DNA of 64,000 bases from Methanomicrobiaceae archaeon (GCA_029762625.1 JARVGI010000004.1:1-64000); one strand, 5' to 3'. Counted from the first letter of the stretch, positions 51,055 to 60,749 are shown. The notes: generated from the letters alone by a model not told the origin. Translations and numbers: made by a program.

Positions 51055-52743
51055 CTAGTATTCCCCGTGGTACTTGCGCAGGAACTTCCGCACCTTCTCC
51101 GATTCGATCCAGCCGAGATCCAGCTCGGTAATGATGCGATCGATTTCCTCGATCTGCCCGATGATCTGCTCCTGGTGGTCGCAATCGTCGATAAGGAGAA
51201 AGCCGAGGATCACCTGGAGCGGATTTCGAATTTCATCGTTGAGAATGGCGAACTGTTCCATATTTTTATCTATCTGCTCAAACGCCTCCTGTCTCATGGA
51301 TTCGTAGACCCTGCGTTCCGTGATATCCCGGGCGACGATGATGAAGGTCCGGATGTCCCGGATGGCAAAGAGGTGCGCGCTCATTTCGATCGGGGTCCGG
51401 GACCCCGTTTTGCTGACAAGGGCTCCGTTTACCCTGATGGTATGTTGTTCTTCCATGAATTGTAAGAGGGCGGAAAATCCCCCCTCGAAGTCGGGGTGGA
51501 TGATATCTGCAGGGGAGCTATTCCGGATCTCGCTTTCATTGTAGCCGAGCAACCGGCAGGTCTCTCCATTCACATTCACGATGACAGGTAGATGTTCATC
51601 ATTCTCCGTACACTGGCAGACGATCATCGCATCCTGTGCATTGTCAAATATCTGGCGATACCGCTCCTCGCTTTCCCGCAATCGCTGCTGCCCCTGCTCC
51701 AGTGATGCAAGCATGCCGTTCATCGATACACTGAGATCAGAGATTTCATCGTCGCCGTCGATATCCACACGGCTCGAATATTCACCGATATCCGCAATCT
51801 TGATAATAGTGTCCCTCAGGGCCTCGATGCGGGTGATGATATGCCCACGGAGGAATGCATAGAGGAGCAGGCTTGTACCAAGACTTATGCCCAGAAGAAG
51901 GATGACGTAGTAGTGGATGGCGACCATACCGTGTAAAAATGTCTGTCTGACCTCTTCTGTCCGGAGGACAAGGGCAGGGGTTCCGGCAACATCCTTGATC
52001 GTCCCGATACAGGATATCTTCTGCCCGTCCCGTGAGTAGAAGAACGCCATGTCAGCAGATGACGCCCCATCCAGAGATGCATCGACCGGAACCAGCCCCT
52101 CATCGACGGCAGGATCCCCATAGTCGAAGAACGCAATGGAGAGCGACGTCAATTTTTTCATCTTCTCGAGCACGCCGTTTTCTAGATATCGCCCCATGAT
52201 CAGGGTGCCTCTCGAAGGGCCCGTCGAATCGCTTCTCCGAATCGGCTCGGCGGATATGAGCATCCGCCCGTCCGGCGCGGAAATAATGCCCCGAACGCAT
52301 TCTCCACCCGTGCCGTCGCCGATCACTCCTCCCCTGACGAGGGCTGCATCCAGGTTCTCCGGGAGCGGCATCAAGCGCCCGGCAGCATGGTCAAATGTCC
52401 GCCCATAGAGCAGCGTGCCGGTGGTGTCAAAATAGCATATCAGGTTCAGTTCAGCATTGAGATAGGTGTCGTCCACAAGGTTCGACTGGATATATCGCTC
52501 ATCACCGGTTACCATGAACTCGTAGGTATCGTCCCACCATGCCCAGTCACGGTTCATGGTGGCGATTTCATCGAGTTGGAAATCAAGCGCGTGTATCGCC
52601 CGGTGATAGTTGCCAGAGGATGTATCAAGTTCAATTTCCTGCACCCCCCGCAACAGGATGCCGTCGGAACAGAGGTAAATGCCGCAGAATAATGTGAAAA
52701 AATAAAAGAGTATGATTAAAAATACCTTGTTCCTGATTTTCAT
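51055..52743 (-). CDS. Membrane sensor with CHASE4-like, HAMP and PAS domains and histidine-less DHp tail
   Basis: A protein of about 562 residues: N-terminal membrane helix (VFLIILFYFFTLFCGIYL), an extracytoplasmic CHASE4-like domain (about 30-270; MNRDWAWWDDTYEFM is characteristic), a second helix (about 278-302), HAMP (about 303-355), PAS (about 370-485) and a C-terminal helical hairpin NDEIRNPLQVILG. The kinase phospho-acceptor His is replaced by Asp503, and the protein stops 58 residues later without an ATPase domain. The tail matches the HTH-PAS regulators in this window (LGWIES, RKFLRK). It probably senses an outside signal and acts through protein contacts. ATG 52743 is preferred, leaderless after a TATA-like stretch at 52764-52780. 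Confidence 0.82.
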   Translation of the reverse strand: MKIRNKVFLIILFYFFTLFCGIYLCSDGILLRGVQEIELDTSSGNYHRAIHALDFQLDEIATMNRDWAWWDDTYEFMVTGDERYIQSNLVDDTYLNAELNLICYFDTTGTLLYGRTFDHAAGRLMPLPENLDAALVRGGVIGDGTGGECVRGIISAPDGRMLISAEPIRRSDSTGPSRGTLIMGRYLENGVLEKMKKLTSLSIAFFDYGDPAVDEGLVPVDASLDGASSADMAFFYSRDGQKISCIGTIKDVAGTPALVLRTEEVRQTFLHGMVAIHYYVILLLGISLGTSLLLYAFLRGHIITRIEALRDTIIKIADIGEYSSRVDIDGDDEISDLSVSMNGMLASLEQGQQRLRESEERYRQIFDNAQDAMIVCQCTENDEHLPVIVNVNGETCRLLGYNESEIRNSSPADIIHPDFEGGFSALLQFMEEQHTIRVNGALVSKTGSRTPIEMSAHLFAIRDIRTFIIVARDITERRVYESMRQEAFEQIDKNMEQFAILNDEIRNPLQVILGFLLIDDCDHQEQIIGQIEEIDRIITELDLGWIESEKVRKFLRKYHGEY

Positions 52744-52862
52744 TCGTAATTTCAACTTAGAATATAAGTGTATTTAAATTTATACAATCAATTTTGCCTC
52801 CATTCAAAAATACATGAAGTTTCGGGGGACATCCTCCGGCGGCGTCCCGACTCCGGGACGCG

Positions 52863-53942
52863 TCAGGACAAACAATGCCAGATGTTGCCATGCACGGTGC
52901 GAAGCAGCCTGACCGTCTCCTGCACATGACGGAGAGCACCGGGATTGAATGCCCGCCGGAATAACGGCCCGTACGACGACGGATCGCGGATGCCGGAGAG
53001 ATCCATACCGGCGAGTGCGGCGATGATGCCGATGGTGGTGTAGGGCAACCCCCCCTCGACACTGTAGCCTCCCTCGAGAACGGCTGCAAGCCTCCCCGCA
53101 CAGAGGCGGCCGGCAAGTTCGACCGCAAACGCCATCGTCGCTGCGTAGCCCCCTGCGGTCAGGGCAAGCCCGGCCAGGGGATCGGTGAAATGGTTGTCCA
53201 GGCCTGCGGAGACGGCGATGAAATCGGGGTTGAATTCTTCTGCGACGGGGCCGATGACCTCTGCAAGCAGATACTGGTAGACCTCATCGGAACTTCCCGC
53301 GGGAACCGGCATGTTGATGGTGTACCCCGTCCCCTCGCCCGCCCCGATCTCGGTCGCATCCCCGGTCCCCGGATAGAACCCGCTCTGGTGAATCGAAGTG
53401 AAGAGAACATCGGGATCCTCGTAAAAGATCTCCTGCGTCCCGTTTCCATGATGGGCATCCCAGTCGAGAATGAGGATTTTCGCACAGCCCTTGCGTTTTA
53501 GCGACTGCACCAGAATGGCGACGTTGTTTACGTAGCAGAACCCCCCTCCGGAGCAGGTGCCCGCGTGGTGGCCGGGCGGCCGCACCATGGCAAAGGCGTT
53601 GCGCACGGTGCCCGCCATGACCGATTCACCGGCAACAAGACCTCCCCCGGCGGCGAGCCGCACCTGTGCAAAGAGCCCCGGCGGGATGACCGTGTCGAGA
53701 TCGATTACCCCGCCGGTCCTGCTGGACTGTTCAAGGAAATTCAGGTAGCGTTCATCATGCACCCATGAGAGCTCCTCGCGTGTAGCGGGGCGCGGGTGCA
53801 GGCGGAGGATGCGCGGGTCCTCCCACATGCCCTCCTCGGTCAGCTGATCGTCGGTATACGCTAACCGTTCACGTCGTTCCGGGTGGAGGGGGTGCTGTTC
53901 GTGGGTCAGAAATGCAGGGTGGTAGACAATCCCGGTTGTCAT
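52863..53942 (-). CDS. Histone-deacetylase-family amidohydrolase
   Basis: A 359-residue zinc amidohydrolase of the HDAC/acetoin-utilisation/acetylpolyamine-hydrolase superfamily. Visible: HPERRERL, MVRPPGHHAG (catalytic His pair), GGFCYVNNVAI, LDWDAHHGNGTQEIF (zinc Asp and His), SIHQSGFYPGTG, SAGLDNHFTDPL (second zinc Asp) and LEGGYSVEGG. Archaeal members may deacetylate proteins or acetylated polyamines; the substrate here is unknown. Its start overlaps the end of the HyuA-like gene by 4 nt, so the two are co-transcribed. Confidence 0.9.
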   Translation of the reverse strand: MTTGIVYHPAFLTHEQHPLHPERRERLAYTDDQLTEEGMWEDPRILRLHPRPATREELSWVHDERYLNFLEQSSRTGGVIDLDTVIPPGLFAQVRLAAGGGLVAGESVMAGTVRNAFAMVRPPGHHAGTCSGGGFCYVNNVAILVQSLKRKGCAKILILDWDAHHGNGTQEIFYEDPDVLFTSIHQSGFYPGTGDATEIGAGEGTGYTINMPVPAGSSDEVYQYLLAEVIGPVAEEFNPDFIAVSAGLDNHFTDPLAGLALTAGGYAATMAFAVELAGRLCAGRLAAVLEGGYSVEGGLPYTTIGIIAALAGMDLSGIRDPSSYGPLFRRAFNPGALRHVQETVRLLRTVHGNIWHCLS

Positions 53943-55387
53943 TTCGCATCAACGGTGATCCCGGGCGTAATTGCCACCTGCAGGTCGGCAATGCGCTCTT
54001 TTTTCCTCCCGTAGCGGATGACGTCGTACGCAGAAAAATACGCAAGCGACACGTCGGCCACATCCTCTTCGGGCGCCCCCATGCACAGCGCCCTTTTCCG
54101 TACTTCCCCTTTGCACCAGGCGACGAGTTCGTCGTCGTCCATCTCCTGATGGAGATGCACGGGCTCGCCGTTGATGACCACGCGCCGCCTGCCGGTATCA
54201 ACATGGACGCGCAGGGAGAGGCTGACCCTCGATACCGCAACCCCGATTGCGTTCGCACAGGCGGCATGGTCGGGAAGAATGCACCGGACTCCCGCTTCCC
54301 GGCCGATTTCGGGGATGAGGTGGTCCGCCAGAAACCCCGCGCCGACGATGATTTTCGCATCGGAGGCACGGACCCCCGCAGCAATGCGTGAGATATATGC
54401 GCGGACGGCCTGTGCGGCACGGTCCGGATCCAGGTGTGCCGATCGCGCCGCTTCGCCGATGGACGCACCGCACCGGTTGAGGGCATCGGTGAGGGTCGGG
54501 CGCCCGCCCCCGAAGGCCATGGGATTTCCCTCTCTGCGGGGGGAGAGGTGGGCTTCAATCACTGAATCGCCGCCGAAAGGGATGCTTTCCGCCTGAACGC
54601 TTCGAATGAAGGCATTTTTCCCGTCGATACGGACATCCTGCATGCACGGTGCGCCATCGCGCAGGGGAACGAGGTCCGTGGTCGTTCCCCCGATATCCAC
54701 TACAAGACAGTCGGATCGGCCTGTCAGGTAGCGGGCGCCCAGCGCCACCGCGGCAGGGCTGGAATTGAACAGCACCGAGGGGTCCCGGAGCACGGCACCG
54801 GCCGATGCCAGTCCGCCATCTCCCTTGAAAAACAGGAAATCCTGCGCATAGCCGGAGATGGTCCGGACCATTGCCGCAACGATTTCCAGTACCCGGGCAT
54901 TCACTTCGGTGGTGACACGCCGCGCGGGAAAGTCCAGCCTCGCAAGCCCGTGGCTCGTGGCGATCCGCTCGGGAGGATAGAACGAGAGGGCGATGCTCCT
55001 GACCTGTTCTTCGAGCGCGGGGTTCCGCACCGAAAACTTTCCGCATATGGCCAGGTACTCAGCCGCATGCTCCTCGAGCGCGGTGCGGATTGCAGCGGGA
55101 TCGATCTCCTCGAGGATATCGCCGCGGTGGTTCACCATTCCTGCAACGCTTCCCGGGGAGGGGAGACCGGGCCCCGGAATGGTGATGGCATACACCGACG
55201 CGGGAGGGGCGGCGATGAGCCGGTTGAGCGGCTGCGATGTGCTCACCGCGAGCCTGCCCCGGATATCGAGCGAATCGAGCGCCCCCCGTAATCCTGCATC
55301 ATTGGGCACTTTTCTGGTGAGAACGTCGCCATCGACGATTGCGATATCCGTATTGGTGCCGCCGATATCAATCCCGGTAAAGAGCAC
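53939..55387 (-). CDS. Hydantoinase/oxoprolinase-family ATPase (HyuA-like)
   Basis: A 482-residue protein with an actin-like ATPase fold: first phosphate loop GIDIGGTNTDIAIVDG, second LVVDIGGTTTDLVPL, with SIPFGGDS and AFGGGRPTLTDAL following, typical of the hydantoinase A/oxoprolinase family. Family members hydrolyse hydantoins, oxoproline or acetone-type substrates with ATP. No HyuB-like gene is present, so the real substrate is uncertain. It is first in a two-gene unit with the HDAC-like gene. Confidence 0.85.
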   Translation of the reverse strand: MLFTGIDIGGTNTDIAIVDGDVLTRKVPNDAGLRGALDSLDIRGRLAVSTSQPLNRLIAAPPASVYAITIPGPGLPSPGSVAGMVNHRGDILEEIDPAAIRTALEEHAAEYLAICGKFSVRNPALEEQVRSIALSFYPPERIATSHGLARLDFPARRVTTEVNARVLEIVAAMVRTISGYAQDFLFFKGDGGLASAGAVLRDPSVLFNSSPAAVALGARYLTGRSDCLVVDIGGTTTDLVPLRDGAPCMQDVRIDGKNAFIRSVQAESIPFGGDSVIEAHLSPRREGNPMAFGGGRPTLTDALNRCGASIGEAARSAHLDPDRAAQAVRAYISRIAAGVRASDAKIIVGAGFLADHLIPEIGREAGVRCILPDHAACANAIGVAVSRVSLSLRVHVDTGRRRVVINGEPVHLHQEMDDDELVAWCKGEVRKRALCMGAPEEDVADVSLAYFSAYDVIRYGRKKERIADLQVAITPGITVDAK

Positions 55388-55465
55388 AGGTACCCATCCT
55401 CGAGCGGGTTATTTGAACGTTGCGCTCTCCCGGGTCAATGGAAGGGTGCCCGCGTGGTGTCCCGG

Positions 55466-56671
55466 TCACTGCACCTCCACGGCATACCCATGATCCCGGA
55501 GGGCGCCGATGATCTCCCCGATGTGTGTATGGCCCCGGGTCTCGATCTCCAGTTCGACCCGGATCACCTGTACGGGGAGGTCCCGCTCAAACCGTGCGTG
55601 GCGGATATGGAGGATATTCCCCCGCATGCGGGCGATGACCTCCAGAAGCTGCGCCAGTGTTCCCGGCGTATCATCGACCACCACGGAAATCCCCACGATA
55701 CGCCCGTTCTTGAGCATTCCCTTCCGGAGGATCCTTCCCAGCAGGGGCGTGTCGACATTCCCCCCACTGATGACGAGCACCACGGTGCTCTCCGGCGCGA
55801 CCTCGATTTCGGAACCCAGCAGTGCCGCCAGTGGCACGGCGCCGGCGCCCTCGGCAAGCACCCTCTTTCGCTCGAGCAGCAGGACCATCGCCATGGCGAT
55901 CCGGTCTTCCGGAACGCCGACCACCTCATCCACATACCGCTCCATGAGGGCGAACGGGAGCGATCCTGTGGTGTTGACCAGAATCCCGTCGGCGATCGAA
56001 TGATCCGCATCCACCCTGACAGGGGCCCCCGTCCTCCTCGCCGCAATCGCCGACGGGCACGCGGCGGTCTGGACGCCCACCACACGGACCGGAGGGTGCA
56101 GCGCTTTTGCGGCGGTCGCAATCCCGGAGATGAGCCCCCCTCCCCCCACGGGCGCCACGATGAGGTCGGGCCGGGGGAGTTTTTCGAATATTTCAAGGGC
56201 GATCGTTCCCTGCCCCGCGATGACCGCCGGGTCGTCATAGGGGTGAATAAAGGTATACCCGCCGTTGGCACGTTCGTGCGCATGGGCAAGGCTCTCGTCA
56301 AGAGAACTCCCCCTGAGGAGAACCTCTGCGCCGTACCCCCGCGTTGCCTCTTCCTTGCTGATCGATACCGATTCGGGCATGACGATGGTCGCGGCAACCC
56401 CCGCCAGCTGCGCCGCCACGGCAACCCCCTGCGCGTGGTTGCCCGCGGACGCGGCGATCACCCCCCTGCTCCCGATGGACGCCTGCTGCGCGAGGATGGT
56501 ATTCACCGCACCCCTCACCTTGAAGGATCCCGCTTTTTGCAGGTTTTCAAGTTTCAGGAACACCCGGGCGCCGGTCATGGCACTGAACGTGGGCGAATAG
56601 ACGAGCGGTGTGGCGAGGACATGATCCCGGATACGCTCGTGCGCACGCCTGATGTCGGCAAGGGATACCAT
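55466..56671 (-). CDS. ilvA: Threonine ammonia-lyase (biosynthetic/catabolic threonine dehydratase)
   Basis: A 401-residue PLP enzyme that deaminates threonine to 2-oxobutanoate, the entry to isoleucine synthesis. Visible: the PLP lysine in KAGSFKVRGAVNT, SAGNHAQGVAVAA, the phosphate-binding glycine loop VGGGGLISGIA and a C-terminal serine/glycine region VISGGNVDTPLL. The last 75 residues form an ACT-like regulatory domain (VVVDDTPGTLAQLLEVIARM), which suggests feedback control by an amino acid. ATG 56671 is chosen; a frame extends upstream to 56749 but has no support. Divergent from the methyltransferase gene. Confidence 0.9.
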   Translation of the reverse strand: MVSLADIRRAHERIRDHVLATPLVYSPTFSAMTGARVFLKLENLQKAGSFKVRGAVNTILAQQASIGSRGVIAASAGNHAQGVAVAAQLAGVAATIVMPESVSISKEEATRGYGAEVLLRGSSLDESLAHAHERANGGYTFIHPYDDPAVIAGQGTIALEIFEKLPRPDLIVAPVGGGGLISGIATAAKALHPPVRVVGVQTAACPSAIAARRTGAPVRVDADHSIADGILVNTTGSLPFALMERYVDEVVGVPEDRIAMAMVLLLERKRVLAEGAGAVPLAALLGSEIEVAPESTVVLVISGGNVDTPLLGRILRKGMLKNGRIVGISVVVDDTPGTLAQLLEVIARMRGNILHIRHARFERDLPVQVIRVELEIETRGHTHIGEIIGALRDHGYAVEVQ

Positions 56672-56845
56672 AGCAATGCATGGATGGGGGCGCTGAAAAA
56701 CGCTGTGCTTGGTTCCGCCGTCGGTGCCTGAACAGGGGCACGGCGGCATATATCATACGTGGCTTCTGCATCTGATTCAAAAGACGTATCCCCGCTGCCC
56801 CCCCATAGTCCTGCAACGAAGGTATTCTTCACCGGGGAGAGCACG

Positions 56846-57718
56846 ATGCATTCCGGAGCGGCACGACGAAACGACGGGACAGGACATGCGCCAGGGCTCG
56901 ATACCATCCTCCAGGGGGACTGCCTTGCGGGGATGCGCCGGATGCCCGCTGCTTCGGTCGACATTATCGTGACATCGCCCCCGTACAATATCGGAAAGAC
57001 CTATCAGACGCACAATGACCGGTTGCCCCGCGACCACTACCTCGCGTGGATGGGGGATATCGCACGGGAAGCCGGGCGCATCCTCGACCCCGGCGGATCG
57101 TTTTTCCTGAATATCGGCGGGAAGCCAAGCGATCCGTGGATACCGTTCGACGTGATGCAGCAGTTCCGGGCCCATTTCACCCTGCAGAACGTGATCCACT
57201 GGGTGAAGTCCATTGCCATCGAAAAGGCCGATGCAGGCAACTACGACGCCATCCGGTCGGACGTTGCCGTCGGCCACTACCAGCCGGTCAACAGCCCCCG
57301 GTATCTCAGCCAGTGTCACGAGCATATCTTCCATTTCACCCGATCGGGTGCGGTGCCGCTTGACAAACTGAGCATCGGGGTGTGCTATCAGGACAAGAGC
57401 AATATCGGCAGGTGGAAGCATGCCACCAGCGACCTGCGGGAACGCGGCAACGTCTGGTTCATCCCGTATACCACCGTCCGGTCAAAAAGGCCCCACCCCA
57501 CCACATTTCCCGAAAAATTACCGGAGATGTGCATCCGCCTGCACGGGTACGATGAGCGCACGGTTGTCCTCGACCCGTTCATGGGCATAGGAACCACGGC
57601 GATTGCCTGCCTGCGCCTCGGGGCCCGCTACATCGGGTTCGAGATCGACCCCCATTACTGCGCCGTGGCGGAGGAGAGGATCGAGAAGTTCAGGGCAGGA
57701 GGCTCGGGCGATCCGTGA
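56846..57718 (+). CDS. Orphan DNA methyltransferase (N4-cytosine or N6-adenine)
   Basis: Site-specific amino-methyltransferase of 290 residues. The catalytic motif IV is TSPPYNIGK, near the N-terminus. The SAM-binding motif I is near the C-terminus ([20 protein letters not shown]), so the order of regions is of the beta class. It transfers a methyl group to an exocyclic amine in DNA. No restriction endonuclease gene lies nearby, so it may regulate or protect rather than restrict. ATG 56846 follows GGGGAGAG; the frame extends back to 56759 but the upstream part overlaps the divergent promoter region. The recognition sequence cannot be deduced. Confidence 0.87.
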   Translation: MHSGAARRNDGTGHAPGLDTILQGDCLAGMRRMPAASVDIIVTSPPYNIGKTYQTHNDRLPRDHYLAWMGDIAREAGRILDPGGSFFLNIGGKPSDPWIPFDVMQQFRAHFTLQNVIHWVKSIAIEKADAGNYDAIRSDVAVGHYQPVNSPRYLSQCHEHIFHFTRSGAVPLDKLSIGVCYQDKSNIGRWKHATSDLRERGNVWFIPYTTVRSKRPHPTTFPEKLPEMCIRLHGYDERTVVLDPFMGIGTTAIACLRLGARYIGFEIDPHYCAVAEERIEKFRAGGSGDP

Positions 57719-57757
57719 TTGGAAAAACAGGTGCCGGAGAGTGACGGAGGAATCACG

Positions 57758-59005
57758 ATGGATGCATTGATCGTCTTCCTGCTCGTGATGGTGATGGTCA
57801 GCGTCATTTCCGCCCGAAATCTCCTCTCGCCGTTTCTCGCACTTATCGGCGCCGCGATCGTCTACGGTGCCCTCACCGGGCTCGGGGCAGAGATCCCCGC
57901 GCTCATCACCGGAGGAGCGGGGGCGGTATTCGCCCTCCTCGGCATCCCCATCTACTGCGGAGCCCTGATCGCGCAGGTCATGCGCAGGTGCGGCTCTATC
58001 GAACGGGTTACCGAGGATCTCATCGGCATGCTGCACCGTCCGGCGGCGGTTTCAGGGATTGCGGGATACCTCTTCTCCATCCCCTGCATGTGCTGCATCA
58101 CCGCGTTTGTCATCCTCGCACCGGTCATCGAGCACCTTGAAGACACCCTGGCCGGGAGAAAAAACCTCTACTACATCGGAGCGTACGGCAGCGTGCTTTC
58201 ATTTGTCCTCCTCTACCCGCTCCCGGTCAGTTATGCTGTCCTTACCACACTCACCCTCCCCGCATTCAGCGCTGTGCAGTACCTGGCGGTGGTCCTTCCC
58301 GTCTCGGCTCTCCTGCTGCTCGGCATCCTTCTGGTTGCAGCCCGGAAGGAGGAGGAACCAGCCATTCCAAGCGGCGCCGAACAGACCGGAGCGGCGCCTG
58401 CAGGACGCCTGAAATCCTGGGCACCCATCCTGGTCCCGCTCATCCTCCTCATGGCAGGCAACATCCTCCCTCCGGTCCATGTTTTCAGCAGCATTTCCAT
58501 TGCCCTGCTCGCGGGCGCTGCCGTCGCCCTCCTGCTTGCCGATCATCCCGCACGGGTCCACGCATTTGACAGGGGAACACGAAATGCAGGAGTGATCATG
58601 TTCGATCTCTGTGGGGCGGGTGCGCTGGGCAGCGTCATCGCCGCAAGCCCCCTCGTCGATACCATCTCCGCTGCCGTCAACGGAGGGGTTCCCGTCCTTC
58701 TCGTGCCCTTCGCCATCGCCGCACTCTTCCAGACGGCGCAGGGATCCCGCGTGGTCACCGCGATCGCGGCATCGTCGCTGCTGGCGGGAACGACCATCCC
58801 CCTGCAGGTGCCCGCGATCCCCCTCGTGCTCATGATCGCTGCCGGAGCGCTTGTCATCTCCTACGTGACCGACCCGTACTTCTGGCTGCTGAAGAGAACG
58901 AGCGGCGATCCGCTCGCAACGGTCGTCCGGAAATTCACGATTCCCCTTGCACTCACCGGTCTTGCCCTTGCCGCAGTGGCCATCGCCCTTGCAGCATTCG
59001 TATGA
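57758..59005 (+). CDS. GntP-like permease (gluconate/organic-acid type)
   Basis: A polytopic membrane transporter of 415 residues with about twelve helices, resembling the GntP/ion-transporter superfamily: LIGAAIVYGALTGLG, IPIYCGALIAQVM, the hallmark segment SIPCMCCITAFVILAPVIEHL and the second-half repeat FAIAALFQTAQGSRVVTAIAA. Such carriers move gluconate or other small organic acids with protons; the substrate is unassigned. ATG 57758 follows GGAGG by 7 nt and is preferred to the upstream in-frame start at 57719. It lies 39 bp after the methyltransferase gene and may be read with it. Confidence 0.78.
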   Translation: MDALIVFLLVMVMVSVISARNLLSPFLALIGAAIVYGALTGLGAEIPALITGGAGAVFALLGIPIYCGALIAQVMRRCGSIERVTEDLIGMLHRPAAVSGIAGYLFSIPCMCCITAFVILAPVIEHLEDTLAGRKNLYYIGAYGSVLSFVLLYPLPVSYAVLTTLTLPAFSAVQYLAVVLPVSALLLLGILLVAARKEEEPAIPSGAEQTGAAPAGRLKSWAPILVPLILLMAGNILPPVHVFSSISIALLAGAAVALLLADHPARVHAFDRGTRNAGVIMFDLCGAGALGSVIAASPLVDTISAAVNGGVPVLLVPFAIAALFQTAQGSRVVTAIAASSLLAGTTIPLQVPAIPLVLMIAAGALVISYVTDPYFWLLKRTSGDPLATVVRKFTIPLALTGLALAAVAIALAAFV

Positions 59006-59070
59006 GAGGGCATAAAAACCCGTCGAATGCCCGCCATGCCGGAGGCGTTGCTGCGGGGACGCATCTCTAT

Positions 59071-59610
59071 TCAGGTGACGACGTCGATCCATAGGTGGAG
59101 ATCACGATAGCTGGCATTGATCCGATCTTCGGTGCGGACATTCCCGGAAGGGACGCCGTCTTTGTGGAGGAGCAGTTCTATTTTATTATAGTCCGGGGAA
59201 TCGATCCCGAACCGGTAGACGAATTCCCGAACCTCGTCATGGGACAGGTTTATCGGATACCGTTCCAGCAGATCCATGGCCGCGATACGCGTGGCGTTGG
59301 TTTCCGGGTCGAATTGCTCCTCGACAAGGAAAATTTCGAGGACGTACCGTTCATCCTGAAATTCATGGTTGCCCACGCCGATGGTCAGTTCCTGCGGTTC
59401 ATGGAGGACATATTCCCGCGGGGAACTTCCCGAAGCGCCTGCCCGTTCGAGGAGATAGAACTCCGTGAACGGGTCATGGCGTTCGGGTTCCGACACCATG
59501 AGAATGCCGATTGCAAGCGCACCGATAAGCGCAAGTATTGCTCCCACGCACAGGATGCGGCGCCCCGTTTGGATTTTCCCACCCTCACTTCCCCCAGTCC
59601 CGCCAACCAT
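59071..59610 (-). CDS. Single-pass DUF1616-type surface protein
   Basis: A 179-residue protein with one N-terminal membrane helix (ILCVGAILALIGALAIGILMV) and an extracytoplasmic domain. That domain closely resembles the second half of the DUF1616 protein at 17104: FTEFYLLERAGASG/FSEFYILGENGQA, TIGVGNHEFQDERYVLEIF/LGIGNHEYRDVEYLIEVF, and RINASYRDLHLWIDV/RIAASYRNLHIWVDI. The four-helix N-terminal half of DUF1616 is absent. ATG 59610 has an AT-rich promoter (about 59630-59645) just upstream. Function unknown. Confidence 0.8.
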   Translation of the reverse strand: MVGGTGGSEGGKIQTGRRILCVGAILALIGALAIGILMVSEPERHDPFTEFYLLERAGASGSSPREYVLHEPQELTIGVGNHEFQDERYVLEIFLVEEQFDPETNATRIAAMDLLERYPINLSHDEVREFVYRFGIDSPDYNKIELLLHKDGVPSGNVRTEDRINASYRDLHLWIDVVT

Positions 59611-59693
59611 ACTATTGGAGGTTTTGTATAATGATATAAGTATTTTATTCGGCGGGACGGACTATGCGGCACTCCACCGGAAAAATTCACATT

Positions 59694-60749
59694 TTATAGC
59701 CTGGCACCAATCTCCGGTAGTTTCAACCCATGTTTCATGAAGTGGTAAAAATTGTATCCATAGCGAAAAAGGGGGGAGCAGGGCATGAAGAGTGAATACT
59801 TGAACTCGTAGTCACAGCCAAAGCCACTCTTCTGCCTGTACACGGGATTTTCAGGGTTGTTCGCCGTTCCCCCGAAACTGATATGCTGGTATCCCATCTC
59901 GCAGGCTTTTTCGATGATGTCCCAGAACAGGTAGTACGGCGGATGGTACGTATTGGGGATAGCTCTGTTCAGCGCCAGGTGAACGAGATAGATGGTCCTG
60001 TTCGGCGGGAAGAGATAGGCAAATAGCCCCCCGAAAATGAAATCATCCTTTCTGAGAAGGGTTATCCGCATATCTTCCGGCGAATAAATATCCCAGATAG
60101 TAGTGAAGAAACTTGTCTGGTTGAATGACCTGACATGTTTCTGTTCGAGATTTTCATTGTAGTAATGGTAGAACAGCTCAAGATCCTTTAAATCCCGCAC
60201 TTCCTCGATGGTGCAGCCTTCCCGGATGAACCGATTGATGAATTTTCTCTGCCCTCCTTTCGCAGAAAAAATATTGTTCCAGATCTGGTCGGGAGTGAGT
60301 TCGTCGAGATGCAGCACCATGTTTCCAGAGACGAGGGGGGGCAGATCGGTGTATCGCATCATCATGTCCCGGATATGTGGGGTGTGTGCGGACATCTGGA
60401 GAAATGCGAGCTTTTCCTGCCTTGTGGTGTCCATACACCGGGAATAGATCTCGCGGATAAGTGCGTCGCATGCCCGGCCATTTTCGATAGCAACATGACA
60501 GAAATCAGAATACGGGAGCGATACGAGACCTTTGAAGTATTTCAGGTTGTTCTCGAAAAACGGGCAGATGGCTGCAACGTCGTCGCCCTCGTACACGAGG
60601 AAATAATGGGGCTTTATACCAAAGGAGCGTTCGATAATGCGTTTCCATTTCAATGAATGGAAAAAGCTGCCGACATTCGCGTTTTCATTGAAATGCTCCC
60701 AGTCACGGGCATTGCTGGAATTCAGTTCCTCAATATGATAGACGTCCAT
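59694..60749 (-). CDS. FemAB/GNAT-like aminoacyl- or acyltransferase
   Basis: A 351-residue protein with two tandem GNAT-like halves typical of FemAB-related enzymes: FFHSLKWKRIIERSFGIKPHY and YEGDDVAAICPFFENN at the start; GGQRKFINRFIREGCTIEEV, HYYNENLEQKHVRSF and GGLFAYLFPPNRTIYLVHL, then YLFWDIIEKACEMGYQHISFGGT. Bacterial relatives add amino acids to cell-wall precursors from aminoacyl-tRNA. In archaea without peptidoglycan, homologues are thought to modify surface glycans or lipids. ATG 60749 is favoured; a longer frame to 60830 is possible. Confidence 0.72.
   Translation of the reverse strand: MDVYHIEELNSSNARDWEHFNENANVGSFFHSLKWKRIIERSFGIKPHYFLVYEGDDVAAICPFFENNLKYFKGLVSLPYSDFCHVAIENGRACDALIREIYSRCMDTTRQEKLAFLQMSAHTPHIRDMMMRYTDLPPLVSGNMVLHLDELTPDQIWNNIFSAKGGQRKFINRFIREGCTIEEVRDLKDLELFYHYYNENLEQKHVRSFNQTSFFTTIWDIYSPEDMRITLLRKDDFIFGGLFAYLFPPNRTIYLVHLALNRAIPNTYHPPYYLFWDIIEKACEMGYQHISFGGTANNPENPVYRQKSGFGCDYEFKYSLFMPCSPLFRYGYNFYHFMKHGLKLPEIGARL

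Noticed and set aside
55454-56731. A 425-codon plus-strand frame
   Set aside because: Antisense to threonine ammonia-lyase, which has all PLP-site motifs.
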